From the NCBI RefSeq assembly GCF_017312725.1, contig NZ_BOPO01000076.1, positions 1 through 64,000 on the forward strand: a DNA stretch of 64,000 bases, read 5' to 3'. The position numbers and the translations under genes are program-made. Under the pieces are notes generated by a model. The model saw only the letters and a list, made by a program, of their open reading frames with translations. It was not told where the DNA came from and searched no databases. This DNA is from Actinocatenispora comari (lineage in GTDB: Bacteria; Actinomycetota; Actinomycetes; Mycobacteriales; Micromonosporaceae). Shown here piece after piece: positions 41,200 through 52,340 of this stretch (its first letter is position 1; each line of letters starts with the position of its first letter).

Positions 41200-41616
41200 A
41201 TGTGGCAGCACGAGTACGTCGGCGAGACGCCGGCCGGTCCGGAGCGGGTGTGGCGGGTGCTCCGCGATCTGGACCACTGGGCCGACTGGGACACCTCGAT
41301 GGAGTCGGTGCGGCTGGACGGCGAGTTCCGGGTCGGCTCCCGGGTGGTCATGACGCCGATCGGCCAGGACCCGGTCGTCTCGACCATCGACGAGATCGCC
41401 GACGGCACCGCGTACGCGGACGTCACCGAGTTCGGCGGCGTCACCCTCCGGTTCCGGCACTCGCTGGAAACGCTGCCCACCGGCGGGACCCGGGTGCGGC
41501 ACCGGCTGGAGATCACCGGCGCGGCGGCCGACACCCTCGGACCGCAGCTCGGTCCGCAGATCACGGCGGACTTCCCGGAGGCGATGGCCGGGCTGCTCGC
41601 CCGGGCCGAGAAGTGA
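41200..41616 (+). CDS. SRPBCC-fold (START-like) protein
   Basis: This 138-residue helix-grip protein has the N-terminal strand MWQHEYVGETPAGPERVWRVL, then DLDHWADWDTSMESVRL, and a long C-terminal helix, the standard polyketide-cyclase/SRPBCC layout binding a hydrophobic ligand. It has an AGGAGG SD. It is first gene of a two-gene unit with a MarR repressor (GTGA overlap), so it may remove or carry the ligand the repressor senses. Confidence 0.9.
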   Translation: MWQHEYVGETPAGPERVWRVLRDLDHWADWDTSMESVRLDGEFRVGSRVVMTPIGQDPVVSTIDEIADGTAYADVTEFGGVTLRFRHSLETLPTGGTRVRHRLEITGAAADTLGPQLGPQITADFPEAMAGLLARAEK

Positions 41617-42104
41617 CGGTGGCCGACGGCGGGGCGGCGACCAGCGACGGGGCGGGCCCGACCCGCTACCCGGGCGGCGCCGCCGACAGCCCCGGGTTCC
41701 TGCTCTGGCGGCTCACCCTCGACTGGCAGCGCGCGATCACCGCCGCCCTCGCCCCGTACGGGCTGACCCACGTGCAGTTCGTGCTGCTGGCGTGCGCCTG
41801 GTGGCTGGGCGAGCACGGCGAGCCGCCGAACCAGCTCGGGCTCGCTCGCCAGGCCGGTACCGACGTGAAGATGACCTCGCAGGTGGTGCGGAAGCTGGCG
41901 GCCAAGGGGCTGCTGGAACGCGCGGTCGACCCGGCCGACAGCCGGGCCCGCCGGCTGCGCCTGACCGCCGCCGGCGGTGAGCTGGCGCGGCGTGCGGTGC
42001 GCGCGGTCGAGGCGGTCGACGCGGAGTTCTTCGGCCCGGACGAGCCGGCCGCGACCCGGCTGCTGACCCGGATGCTGCACCGCCGCCCCGACCGGCACGG
42101 CTGA
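41613..42104 (+). CDS. MarR-family repressor
   Basis: This 163-residue winged-helix protein has the recognition region NQLGLARQAGTDVKMTSQVVRKLAAKGLLER, and the wing is DPADSRARRLRLTAAG. It is translated by coupling to the SRPBCC gene (GTGA). The 27-bp palindrome over the operon promoter is its probable autoregulatory site. Confidence 0.92.
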   Translation: MTVADGGAATSDGAGPTRYPGGAADSPGFLLWRLTLDWQRAITAALAPYGLTHVQFVLLACAWWLGEHGEPPNQLGLARQAGTDVKMTSQVVRKLAAKGLLERAVDPADSRARRLRLTAAGGELARRAVRAVEAVDAEFFGPDEPAATRLLTRMLHRRPDRHG

Positions 42105-42134
42105 TCCCGCCCCCGGGTGCCCCGGCTGGCTACC

Positions 42135-42158
42135 ATGCACGGCCGGAGGTGGCGATGA
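42135..42158 (+). CDS. 7-codon leader mini-ORF (MHGRRWR)
   Basis: ATG CAC GGC CGG AGG TGG CGA TGA ends in an ATGA overlap with the next gene and contains its GGAGGTGG Shine-Dalgarno. It has the same architecture as other mini-ORFs here but could be coincidence. Confidence 0.3.
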   Translation: MHGRRWR

Positions 42159-42562
42159 CCGACTTCGAGCCGCGGTTCGACATCCGGCTGCGCGGCTACA
42201 ACGTCAAGGCGGTGGACGACTGGATCGCTCAGCTGCGGACCGGCGTGTGGATCGCGCCGAGCTTCCCGACCGCGCTGCGCGGGTACGACGCCGGGCAGGT
42301 GGACCGCTACGTCGAGCAGACCTCGTCCGGTTCGACACCGCGTCCGGAGCCGGCCGCCCCGGCGGCGGGCGACCGACCGGCGGCGAGCACCGTCGACCCG
42401 GTGTTCACCGTGGTGCTGCGCGGGTACGAGATGCGGGCGGTGGACGACTGGATCGACCAGTGGCGGGCCGGCGGCACCGCCCCGGCGCGCTTTCCGGTGG
42501 TGCTGCGCGGCTACGACCGCGCGCAGGTGGACCGGTACGTCGACCAGGTCACCGGGCGCTGA
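42155..42562 (+). CDS. small protein of four DivIVA-like motifs
   Basis: This 135-residue protein is made of four copies of a 17-residue motif: residues 8-24, 37-53, 84-100 and 113-129. Copies 1 and 3 read F-x4-RGY-x4-AVDDWI; copies 2 and 4 read F-x4-RGYD-x2-QVDRYV. Two such pairs are joined by a Pro/Ala linker (54-83). The RGYD-x2-(Q/E)VD-x-(Y/F) motif is the N-terminal signature of DivIVA/Wag31, but no coiled coil follows. It may bind membrane or polar-growth proteins. The SD is GGAGGTGG. A hairpin terminator follows. Confidence 0.75.
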   Translation: MTDFEPRFDIRLRGYNVKAVDDWIAQLRTGVWIAPSFPTALRGYDAGQVDRYVEQTSSGSTPRPEPAAPAAGDRPAASTVDPVFTVVLRGYEMRAVDDWIDQWRAGGTAPARFPVVLRGYDRAQVDRYVDQVTGR

Positions 42563-42567
42563 CGGAG

Positions 42568-42598
42568 CGCCCCGGTGTCCACGATGGACACCGGGGCG
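42568..42598. terminator. 14-bp perfect hairpin terminator
   Basis: CGCCCCGGTGTCCA and TGGACACCGGGGCG pair perfectly around CGA between the convergent DivIVA-motif gene and sdhB. It probably serves both directions. Confidence 0.8.
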
Positions 42599-42619
42599 GC
42601 CGTCGCGCTCACCGGCCGG

Positions 42620-43362
42620 TCAGCGGCCGGCCTTGCGGGTGGCCCGCAGGAACTCCCGGTTCATCTTCGCGATGCTCGCGAGCGGGATGCCCTTCGGGCA
42701 GGCCGCCGCGCACTCGCCGGTGTTGGTGCAGCCACCGAAGCCGGCCTCGTCCATCGTGGTGATCATGTTGAGCACCCGCGACTCGCGCTCCGGCTGGCCC
42801 TGCGGCAGCACGTTCAGATGGTTGATCTTCGCCGAGGTGAACAGCATCGCCGAGCCGTTCGGGCACGCCGCCACGCAGGCACCGCAACCGATGCAGGTCG
42901 CGTTCTCGAACGCCGTGTCCGCGTCCGGTTTCGGCACCGGTACCGCGTGGGCGTCCGGCGCGGTCCCGGTCGGCGCGGTGATGTAGCCGCCGGCCTGGAT
43001 GATCCGGTCGAACGCCGACCGGTCCACCACCAGGTCCTTGACCACCGGGAACGCGCCGGCCCGCCACGGCTCGATGTCGATCACGTCGCCGTCGGCGAAG
43101 TGCCGCATGTGCAGCTGGCAGGCCGTGGTGCGCTCCGGGCCGTGCGCCTGGCCGTTGATGACCATGCCGCACGAGCCGCAGATGCCCTCGCGGCAGTCGT
43201 GGTCGAACGCCACCGGCTCCTCGCCGCGCAGGATCAGGTCCTCGTTGAGGATGTCGAGCATCTCCAGGAAGGACATGTCGCCGCTGACGTCGGCGACCTG
43301 GTAGGTCACCATCTGGCCCTCGGCGTCCGCATTGGGCTGCCGCCAGATCCGCAGGGTGAGGT

Positions 43363-43366
<4 letters not shown>
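42620..43366 (-). CDS. sdhB: succinate dehydrogenase iron-sulfur subunit
   Basis: This 248-residue electron-transfer subunit has [2Fe-2S] cysteines in CREGICGSC and the later [16 protein letters not shown] and [12 protein letters not shown] hold the [4Fe-4S] and [3Fe-4S] clusters. It passes electrons from SdhA flavin to the membrane subunit. The GTG start overlaps the sdhA stop. It is the last gene of sdhCAB. Confidence 0.97.
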
Positions 43367-45312
<1,946 letters not shown>

Positions 45313-45314
45313 GA

Positions 45315-46019
45315 TCAACTCACCAGCCCGGTCATCACCGCGACCGGTACGGATAGGAAGCCCACGGTGATCACGAGCGCCAGGATGGTGGCGATCGTCT
45401 TGAAGGCCACGTTGCGGGCCGCGTTGTTGGCGCCGAGCGTCTGCGCCGCCGACCAGAAGCCGTGGTAGATGTGCAGGCACAGGGCGAGCATCGCGACCAC
45501 GTAGATCAGCCCGATCCACCACACCTGGAAGTCGGCCACGACGTTCTGGTACGGGTGGCCGGCCTCGCCGCGCGGGTTCACCGCACCGACGGTCAGGTCC
45601 AGGATGTGCCAGACCACGAACAGCGCGATGATGACGCCGCCGTAGCGCATGGTGTTGGTGGCGAAGGTGGCCCGCCACGGCCGCTTCGACCGGTACCGCT
45701 GCGGCCGGGCGTGGATGTCGCGGTGGGTCAGCTGGATCGCCGAGACCACGTGCGCGACCAGGCAGCCGAGCAGGACCACCCGCTGGATCCACAGGTACCA
45801 GCTGTAGTGCAGGGCCGGCTCGCCGATCGTGCGCAGCCAGTGCGCGTAGCCGTTGAAGTCGGTCGGGCCGAAGAAGATCTTCAGGTTCCCGGCCATGTGC
45901 ACGATCAGGAACAGCAGCATGATCACGCCGGTGGTGGCCATGACCGCCTTCTTGCCGACGGTCGAGTGCCACAGCGTGCGGAGAGGTGAGGGGCGGGCCG
46001 CCCGGGTCGCTATTGCCAC
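45315..46019 (-). CDS. sdhC: succinate dehydrogenase cytochrome b subunit
   Basis: This 234-residue membrane anchor has five helices with histidines suited to two hemes ([45 protein letters not shown]). The GTG at 46019 is the probable start, 8 nt after TACCGT on the minus strand; longer starts would cross the divergent LysR promoter. It leads the sdhCAB operon and would pass electrons to menaquinone. Confidence 0.93.
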   Translation of the reverse strand: MAIATRAARPSPLRTLWHSTVGKKAVMATTGVIMLLFLIVHMAGNLKIFFGPTDFNGYAHWLRTIGEPALHYSWYLWIQRVVLLGCLVAHVVSAIQLTHRDIHARPQRYRSKRPWRATFATNTMRYGGVIIALFVVWHILDLTVGAVNPRGEAGHPYQNVVADFQVWWIGLIYVVAMLALCLHIYHGFWSAAQTLGANNAARNVAFKTIATILALVITVGFLSVPVAVMTGLVS

Positions 46020-46079
46020 GTCCGATAACGGTAGGACCGGTTGTGGTATGAGGTCCAAGACATGATCGCGCTGGACTCC

Positions 46080-46094
46080 ATAGCCTCCAGCTAT
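46080..46094. promoter_or_regulatory. LysR-type T-N11-A box
   Basis: ATAGC-CTCCA-GCTAT is a perfect dyad with the T-N11-A core of LysR regulators. It overlaps TATCGT (46092-46097), the likely -10 of the leaderless lysR transcript, so it suits autoregulation; it is 61 bp from the divergent sdhC start. Confidence 0.6.
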
Positions 46095-46103
46095 CGTGGG
46101 GTC

Positions 46104-47030
46104 GTGCAGCTCCAGCAACTTGCCTACTTCCTCGCCGTCGCGGAGACCCGGCACTTCACCCGCGCCGCCGAGGCGGTGCACGTCGCCCAGCCCTCGCTGT
46201 CCAAGCAGATCCGGGCACTGGAGCACGAACTGGGTGCGCCGCTGTTCAGCCGGGCCCGCGGCAACATCTCCCTCACCCCCGCCGGTGAGACGCTGTTACC
46301 GCTGGCCAGGCGGATCCTGGCGGACGTCGACACCGCCCGGCTGGAGGTGCAGGAGCTGGTTCAGCTGCGCTCCGGCCGGGTGCGGCTCGGTGCCACTCCG
46401 AGCCTGCTGACCGGCCTGCTGCCGGCCGTCCTGCGGGAGTACCGCCGGCAGTACCCGGGGATCCGGCTGACCATCGAGGAGTCCGGCTCCCGTGACCTGG
46501 TCCGCGACCTGGCCGAGGGCGAGCTGGATGTGGCGCTGATCATCCTGCCGGTCGCCGCGTCCGGCCCGGCCCTCGCCACCACTCCCCTGCTCCGGGAGGA
46601 GCTGGTGGTCGCCTCCGCCATCGACGCGCCGCCGCCGACCAGCGCGGACGCGATGCGCATCACGGACCTGGAGGACCAGCCGCTGGTGATGTTCCGCCGC
46701 GGGTACGACCTGCGCGAGTTCACCGTGACCGCCTGCCACGACGCCGGGTTCGAGCCACGGTTCGCGATCGAGGGCGGCGAGATGGACGCGGTGCTCGGCT
46801 TCGTGTCCGCCGGCCTCGGTCTCGCCGTGGTGCCCAGCATGGTGGTCGCGGACAGCTTCCGGATCACCCCGTTCGCCCGGCCCGGGCTGTCGCGCACCAT
46901 CGGCCTGGCGCACCGCAAGGACGTCCAGCCGCCGCGCGCCGCCCGCGCCCTGCGCGACGTACTGCTCGGCTACCTGGACCAGGCGGCGCGCGCCGGCACC
47001 CTGCCCCGCGGTACCCGGCCGGTCACCTGA
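46104..47030 (+). CDS. LysR-family regulator divergent from sdhCAB
   Basis: This 308-residue protein has an N-terminal helix-turn-helix ([38 protein letters not shown]) and a type-2 periplasmic-binding-like effector domain. The GTG at 46104 is preferred because VQLQQLAYF matches the family's usual first residues and sits 6 nt after a -10-like TATCGT. The location suggests control of succinate dehydrogenase. Confidence 0.92.
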   Translation: MQLQQLAYFLAVAETRHFTRAAEAVHVAQPSLSKQIRALEHELGAPLFSRARGNISLTPAGETLLPLARRILADVDTARLEVQELVQLRSGRVRLGATPSLLTGLLPAVLREYRRQYPGIRLTIEESGSRDLVRDLAEGELDVALIILPVAASGPALATTPLLREELVVASAIDAPPPTSADAMRITDLEDQPLVMFRRGYDLREFTVTACHDAGFEPRFAIEGGEMDAVLGFVSAGLGLAVVPSMVVADSFRITPFARPGLSRTIGLAHRKDVQPPRAARALRDVLLGYLDQAARAGTLPRGTRPVT

Positions 47031-47087
47031 CGCCGATCGACGGGGGGCCGGGTGGCCCGGGTGGCCGCGATCACGAACAATCGCTGC

Positions 47088-47909
47088 ATGAGCGACTACC
47101 CCGGTTGGCGACCCGACCAGAATCCGGGCCAGCACGCCCCGACGGGCGGGTGGAGCGCCCCGACCGCGCCGCCACCGAGGCCGCCACGGCGCCGGCCCGG
47201 CTGGTTCCCGGCGGTGATCGCGGTCGGCGCCGCGGCGCTGGTCGGCATCGTCGTGGTCAGCATCACCCTCGCGGTCGGCGGCGGGTCCGGTGGCACCGGC
47301 GGGCACCCGTCCGCCCACGACTCGACCCTGTCGCGACCGGCCAGCGCGTCGGCGAAACCGTCACCGAGCACGTACGACACGCTGCCGGACCCATGCTCGC
47401 TGGGCAGCACCAAGCCGAAGAAGGTCGCCGGCGCGAAGGCGGACGGCAGCCCCGGCGACGAGCAGAGTCTGTGCTCGTGGGAGATCTTCCACAGCGACCG
47501 GACCGCGTACCTGCAGATCGAGCTGACCAGGTCGACCAGCTCGCGGGGCCCGATCGACGACGCGAAGAACACGTTCGCCGACGACAAGTCGTACGCCGGG
47601 GAGGCCGACAACAAGTACGAGAAGGACCCGAAGGACATCTCCGGGCTGGGCGACCAGGCGTTCACCGCGAAGTACACCAACGTCGTCGTGTACGGCAAGA
47701 GCGAGGCGGACGCGAAGAACTACCACCTCGGCGGGGCCTGGGTCGAGGCGCGCGCAGGGAACGCGATCGTCTCGGTCAAGTGGGGCGGCGCCAGCTACAG
47801 CGGCGCCAGCTCGGACGGCAAGTCCTACGAGGGCACCAACTACAGCTACGCGACCGCCGACAAGCAGGCCCGGGCGATCGTCAAGTACCTGCTCGGCAAG
47901 CTGTCCTGA
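47088..47909 (+). CDS. membrane-anchored extracellular protein (DUF3558-like)
   Basis: This 273-residue protein has a Pro-rich cytoplasmic start (MSDYPGWRPDQNPGQ), one membrane helix (about 37-60, FPAVIAVGAAALVGIVVV), a Ser/Gly linker and an exported domain. The exported part contains two cysteines (DPCSLG, SLCSWE) and ends in a KQARAIVKYLLGKL helix, resembling DUF3558-type lipoproteins. The ATG lies 6 nt after AACAAT, consistent with a leaderless mRNA. The function is unknown. Confidence 0.75.
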   Translation: MSDYPGWRPDQNPGQHAPTGGWSAPTAPPPRPPRRRPGWFPAVIAVGAAALVGIVVVSITLAVGGGSGGTGGHPSAHDSTLSRPASASAKPSPSTYDTLPDPCSLGSTKPKKVAGAKADGSPGDEQSLCSWEIFHSDRTAYLQIELTRSTSSRGPIDDAKNTFADDKSYAGEADNKYEKDPKDISGLGDQAFTAKYTNVVVYGKSEADAKNYHLGGAWVEARAGNAIVSVKWGGASYSGASSDGKSYEGTNYSYATADKQARAIVKYLLGKLS

Positions 47910-47993
47910 CCGCGGCCGCCGGCGGCGCCGACCGGGGTGCCGGCGGCGCTGACCGCGGCCGCCGGCGGCGCTGACCGGGGTGCCGGCGGGGCG
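47908..47993. repeat. 43-bp tandem duplication
   Basis: The segment GACCGCGGCCGCCGGCGGCG... recurs at 47951 with a 43-bp period, and each half is itself a diverged 21-bp repeat. It begins at the stop of the membrane-anchored protein and fills much of the gap to the next gene. Confidence 0.75.
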
Positions 47994-48100
47994 CCGGGGG
48001 CCGCGGCGTGCCGGGGTCCGCCGGAGCGCTGACACGGCGCAGTGCGCGGGCCGGCCGCTGACAGCGTCGTGTGCGGCCGCGATCAGCGGCCGGCGGCAGC

Positions 48101-49537
48101 ATGGCCGGCATGCAGAACGCATCCGACATCCGGCTCGGCGTCACCCGCGGCATCAGCTACGGACTGCTGACCGAGCCCGAGCCACTGGTACCGGCGGTCC
48201 GCGACCTCGGCGGCCGGCTGCTGCGCGTCTTCCTGTACTGGCAGCAGCTGGAGCCACGGCCCGGCGAGTACCGCTTCGACGACGTGGACACGCTGCTCGC
48301 GACGCAGGACGCCGACACCGAGCTGTGGCTGACCGTCTGCGCCAGCTCGCTGTGGGGCACCCGGGAGCGCACCGACCTGCTGCCGCCGTCGCCGCCCACC
48401 GACCCGGCCGCCTACGAGCGGATGGTCGGCGCGCTGGTCGCGCACTGCGCCGGCCGGGTGCGGTACTGGCAGCCGGAGAACGAGCCGTGCTACCCGTACT
48501 TCTGGGCCGGCAGCCGGGACGAGTACGTCGAGCACCTGGCCCGGTTCCACCGCGCGGTGAAGGCCGCCGACCCGACCGCGACCGTGGTACTCGGCGGGGC
48601 ACCGCCCGGCGCGCTCGGTGCCGACGACGACGAGGAGGCGCGCTGGTTCGCCGCGCTGCTACCGGCGGTCGGCGAGCACGTCGACGCCCTCGACGTGCAC
48701 CTGTACGGCGACGTGTACGCGACGGGTCCGATGATCGAGCGCGGGCACGCGATGATGCGGGCGGGCGGCTACGACCGGCCGGTACTGGTCGGCGAGTTCA
48801 ACGGCCCGCTGCCGTTCGAGGACCCGACGGTGTTCGGCGAGCTCGGTGAGGTGTTCGCCGCCGGTGCGATGTCCACCGAGGCGATCACCGGCACCGTCGC
48901 GCAGTACCGGGCGCACGCGGACACCGAGACGCCGCCGCGCGCCGCGCTGCGCCGGCTGTACGAGCGGGCCGACACCCTGCCCGACACGCTGCGGATGTTC
49001 CTGCGCGACTGCCCGCCCGAGCTGGAGTCGCGCCGGCACCGGATCGCGGCGCGCCAGCTGGTGCAGCGCACCGTCCTCGCGTGCGCCGCCGGGGTGCACC
49101 GGGCATCCTGCTGGAACCTCGCCCCGGAGGAGCCGGAGCGCTTCGGCGACCGGTACGAGCTGATGGACCTGCTGTTCGGCAAGTTCGCCCTGCTGGACCG
49201 GGTGGCGGAGCCGACGCGGACGCCGGCGGCCGAGGCGTTCGCGCTGCTCGCGGCGCATATGTCCACAGTGGACGGGGTGGTCCGGCTGGCCATCCCGGAG
49301 CCGGACGCGTACGTCCACGCACTGACCGGGCCGGCGACGCCGCGGCTGGTCGGTTGGGCCCGGCGCGACGCATTCGCCGACCCCGACGACGAGGAGAGCA
49401 CCGCGGTCTCGGTGCCGTGGGGCCACCCGGGCGCGACCGCGGTCGACGTGTTCGGCGACCCGGTCACCGTCACCGTCGACGACGGCCACCTGCACCTCGA
49501 CCTCACCGGTACCCCGGTGCTGGTCACCGCCCGCTGA
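48101..49537 (+). CDS. clan GH-A (TIM-barrel) glycoside hydrolase
   Basis: This 478-residue cytoplasmic enzyme (no signal) has the clan GH-A acid/base Glu128 in QPENEP and a likely nucleophile Glu232 in VGEFNGP, with LYWQQLEPRPGEYRF near the start as in GH39/GH42/GH5 relatives. A small beta domain ends the protein. The exact family and sugar are not clear. ATG 48101 or 48110 could be used; neither has a good SD. A GC-rich hairpin follows. Confidence 0.8.
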   Translation: MAGMQNASDIRLGVTRGISYGLLTEPEPLVPAVRDLGGRLLRVFLYWQQLEPRPGEYRFDDVDTLLATQDADTELWLTVCASSLWGTRERTDLLPPSPPTDPAAYERMVGALVAHCAGRVRYWQPENEPCYPYFWAGSRDEYVEHLARFHRAVKAADPTATVVLGGAPPGALGADDDEEARWFAALLPAVGEHVDALDVHLYGDVYATGPMIERGHAMMRAGGYDRPVLVGEFNGPLPFEDPTVFGELGEVFAAGAMSTEAITGTVAQYRAHADTETPPRAALRRLYERADTLPDTLRMFLRDCPPELESRRHRIAARQLVQRTVLACAAGVHRASCWNLAPEEPERFGDRYELMDLLFGKFALLDRVAEPTRTPAAEAFALLAAHMSTVDGVVRLAIPEPDAYVHALTGPATPRLVGWARRDAFADPDDEESTAVSVPWGHPGATAVDVFGDPVTVTVDDGHLHLDLTGTPVLVTAR

Positions 49538-49545
49538 CCGGCAAC

Positions 49546-49573
49546 GCCGCGGCGCTCCACCGACCGCCGCGGC
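49546..49573. terminator. 9-bp hairpin between convergent genes
   Basis: GCCGCGGCG and CGCCGCGGC pair perfectly around a 10-nt loop between the glycosidase and der stops. It is a plausible bidirectional terminator without a T run. Confidence 0.55.
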
Positions 49574-49609
49574 GGACCGGACTCGGCGGCGCGCGCCGGG
49601 GGCGGCCGG

Positions 49610-51073
49610 TCAGTGCTTGCCGGACTTGTCGCCGCGGCGCTTGCGCGGCCGCACCGACAACTGGATCGGGCTGCCGACGAAGCCGAAGTCCTCGCGCAGC
49701 CGCCGCTCCACGTACCGCACGTAGGCCGCGTCCAGCGCGCCGGTGGTGAACAGCACGAACCGCGGCGGGCAGACACCGGCCTGAGTGGCGAACAGGATGC
49801 GCGGCTGCTTGCCGCCCCGCACCGGGTGCGGGTGCGCCTGCACCAGCTCGGTCACCCACTGGTTGAGCCGACCGGTCGGCACCCGGGTCTGCCAGCCGGC
49901 CAGCGCCGTGCGCATCGCCGGCGCGAGCTTGTCCACCGCCCGGCCGGTACGGGCCGAGATGTTGAGCCGCGGCGCCCAGGTGATGCGGCGCAGGTCGCGC
50001 TCGATCTCCCGGGCCAGGTAGTAGCGCCGGTCCTCGTCGACCAGGTCCCACTTGTTGAAGGCGATGACCAGCGAGCGGCCGGACTCCTCGACCTTGGTCA
50101 GGATCCGCTGGTCCTGCTCGGAGATCGGCTCGCTCGCGTCCAGCAGCACGACGACCACCTCGGCCGCGTCGATCGCGGCGTTGGTGCGCAGGCTCGCGTA
50201 GTACTCGGTGCCGCTCGCGGTGCCGACCCGCTTGCGCAGCCCGGCCGTGTCGACCAGCTGCCAGGTCTGCCCGCCGATCTCGGCGAGCGAGTCGACCGGG
50301 TCGACGGTGGTACCGGCGACGTTGTCGACGACCGCCCGTTCCTCCTTGGTCAGCTTGTTCAACAGGCTCGACTTGCCCACGTTCGGCCGGCCGACCAGGG
50401 CCACCCGGCGCGGCCCGCCGGCACCCGGCTCGACCGCGGCCGGCTGCTCCGGCAGCTTCGCCACGACCAGGTCGAGCAGGTCACCGGAACCACGGCCGTG
50501 CAGCGCCGAGATCGGCAGCGGCTCGCCCAGCCCGAGCGACCACAGCACCGCCGCGTCCGACTCCAGCCGGGTGTTGTCGATCTTGTTGGCGACCAGCAGC
50601 ACCGGCTTGCCGCCGCGCTGCAGCACCCGGGCCGCCGCCTCGTCGGTGTCGGTACTGCCGACCACGCCGTCGACCACCAGGATCACCACGTCGGCGGCCT
50701 GCATCGCGGACTCGGCCTGCGCGGCGATGGCCGCCGCGCGGCCCTTCGCGTCGGGCTCCCAGCCGCCGGTGTCGACCACGGTGAACGGCCGGCCGTTCCA
50801 GGACGCGTCGTAGGCGACCCGGTCCCGGGTCACCCCGGGGGTGTCCTGCACGACCGCCTGCCGGCGGCCGATGATCCGGTTGACCAGGGTCGACTTGCCG
50901 ACGTTCGGGCGGCCGACCACCGCCACCACCGGCACCGGGCCGGTCGGCTGGTCGGGCAGGTCGAGACCGGGCGCACCGAAGCCGTCGTCGGACAGCAGGT
51001 CGAACTCGCCGTACGCGGCCGGGTCGGGGACGTCACCGGCGGGCCGGGCGTCCGGGGGGACCGAGCCGGTCAC
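49610..51073 (-). CDS. der: ribosome-assembly GTPase Der (EngA)
   Basis: This 487-residue protein has two GTPase domains in tandem, each with GRPNVGKS (first near 60, second near 230), [16 protein letters not shown] switch regions, [13 protein letters not shown] and NKID/NKWDL. A KH-like domain follows, and a basic Lys/Arg tail ends the protein. It is required for 50S maturation. The GTG start overlaps the cmk stop (GTGA). Confidence 0.96.
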   Translation of the reverse strand: MTGSVPPDARPAGDVPDPAAYGEFDLLSDDGFGAPGLDLPDQPTGPVPVVAVVGRPNVGKSTLVNRIIGRRQAVVQDTPGVTRDRVAYDASWNGRPFTVVDTGGWEPDAKGRAAAIAAQAESAMQAADVVILVVDGVVGSTDTDEAAARVLQRGGKPVLLVANKIDNTRLESDAAVLWSLGLGEPLPISALHGRGSGDLLDLVVAKLPEQPAAVEPGAGGPRRVALVGRPNVGKSSLLNKLTKEERAVVDNVAGTTVDPVDSLAEIGGQTWQLVDTAGLRKRVGTASGTEYYASLRTNAAIDAAEVVVVLLDASEPISEQDQRILTKVEESGRSLVIAFNKWDLVDEDRRYYLAREIERDLRRITWAPRLNISARTGRAVDKLAPAMRTALAGWQTRVPTGRLNQWVTELVQAHPHPVRGGKQPRILFATQAGVCPPRFVLFTTGALDAAYVRYVERRLREDFGFVGSPIQLSVRPRKRRGDKSGKH

Positions 51074-51777
51074 GGCGCCTCGACCCCGGCCGGGGCGTGC
51101 TGGGCCAGCAGCCCGAGCAGCCGGTCGACGACCTGGTCGATCGACTCGTACGTGGTGTCGACCGCGAGCGCGCCCTCGGCGGCCTCCAGCGGCTTGGTCA
51201 CCTTCGAGTCGGCGGTGTCGCGCCGCTGCAGGTCGGCCGCGGTGGCGGCGACGTCGGTCGAGTTCTCCGCGCTGCGCCGGCGGGCCCGCTCGGCCGGGTC
51301 GGCGGTGAGGAACACCTTCAGCTCCGCGTCGGGTGCGACCACGGCGCCGATGTCGCGGCCCTCCACCACGATGCCGCCGGCGTCGCGCGCGGCGTCGATC
51401 AGCCGGCGCTGCTCGGCGATCAGGTGCGCCCGCACCGCCGGCACCCCGGACACCGCGGACACCGCACCGGTGACCTCCGGGCCCCGGATCGCGGCGTCGA
51501 CCGCGACGTCGCCGACCCGGACCGACACGGCGGTCGGGTCGGTGGTGATGGTCAGTACGGCGGAGCGCACGCAGTCGGCGACCGCGTCCGCGTCGGTCGG
51601 CTCGACGCCGGCGGCCAGCACCGCCCAGGTGGCCGCCCGGTACATCGCGCCGGTGTCCAGGTAGCCGGCGCGAAGCGCGACGGCCAGCCGCCTGGCCACG
51701 GTCGACTTCCCGGAGCCGGACGGCCCGTCGATCGCGACCACGCCGTGGAACGGCGTCCGATTGCTGTCGGTCTGCAC
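51070..51777 (-). CDS. cmk: cytidylate kinase
   Basis: This 235-residue enzyme phosphorylates CMP/dCMP. The P-loop is [10 protein letters not shown] near residue 15; [13 protein letters not shown] and [23 protein letters not shown] are family hallmarks. The GTG at 51777 has GGGAGGACAG upstream. cmk-der is the usual actinobacterial pair normally continuing from rluB, but here the neighbours are separated by plus-strand transport genes. Confidence 0.96.
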   Translation of the reverse strand: MQTDSNRTPFHGVVAIDGPSGSGKSTVARRLAVALRAGYLDTGAMYRAATWAVLAAGVEPTDADAVADCVRSAVLTITTDPTAVSVRVGDVAVDAAIRGPEVTGAVSAVSGVPAVRAHLIAEQRRLIDAARDAGGIVVEGRDIGAVVAPDAELKVFLTADPAERARRRSAENSTDVAATAADLQRRDTADSKVTKPLEAAEGALAVDTTYESIDQVVDRLLGLLAQHAPAGVEAP

Positions 51778-52336
51778 CGCTGTCCTCCCTGGACATGCCG
51801 TCACTCTGCCGGCGCCGGGTGCCACCCGCTCCGTCCCGTCGGGCCGACCGGCGGCGCACCGACGGGCCGGCGGTGGACGCCGGACACCACCAGCGAGTCT
51901 ACGGAGCGCTCCGGACCAACCGAGCACCGCGCCGCCGGGGGGCCGCGCGAGCCGATCCGAGGCGTACCGGCGGCCGGCTGGCGAACCGGTTCACCTCAAT
52001 GTTTGCGGAGCCGCCTTGCAGCCCTGTTTTCAAAGCTCGAAGGCTCGTCGGCCCAGCGTCGGCGAAACCGCTACGAAAATTGACTTGCACAGGGATTGCG
52101 CCACACTCCGGTCCGCTCTAATCTCCTTCTACCAGCTCAGGTCGGATCGTATCCGAGCACGTCTTTACCCGTGCCCGGCGCGGATTCGGTGGCGTGTCGT
52201 CATTTCTTGAAGCCACGATGACGCGGCGGAACCGGTGCTCGTGCACCCCCATCCCGCATTCATGGTGCTCTCATTCCAGCTCATTGCTGAACCGGTCAAC
52301 CACAAAACGTAGCGGCTCCGTGGAGGAGGCAGCACG
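51778..52336. promoter_or_regulatory. 559-bp divergent promoter region, locally AT-richer
   Basis: No gene is seen. The middle (52000-52330) is clearly less GC-rich than its surroundings. It holds TTGACT (52080-52085), TTGCGC (52096-52101) and TCTAAT (52117-52122) as possible promoter elements, and two copies of GAACCGGT (near 52229 and 52289). It should serve cmk on one side and the ABC operon on the other. Its composition fits a junction of inserted DNA. Confidence 0.5.
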
Positions 52337-52340
52337 ATGA
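52320..52340 (+). CDS. 6-codon leader mini-ORF (VEEAAR)
   Basis: GTG GAG GAG GCA GCA CGA TGA contains the GGAGGAGG Shine-Dalgarno of the binding-protein gene and ends in an ATGA overlap with its start. TAGCGG lies only 4 nt upstream. The call is weak and may be coincidental. Confidence 0.25.
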   Translation: MEEAAR

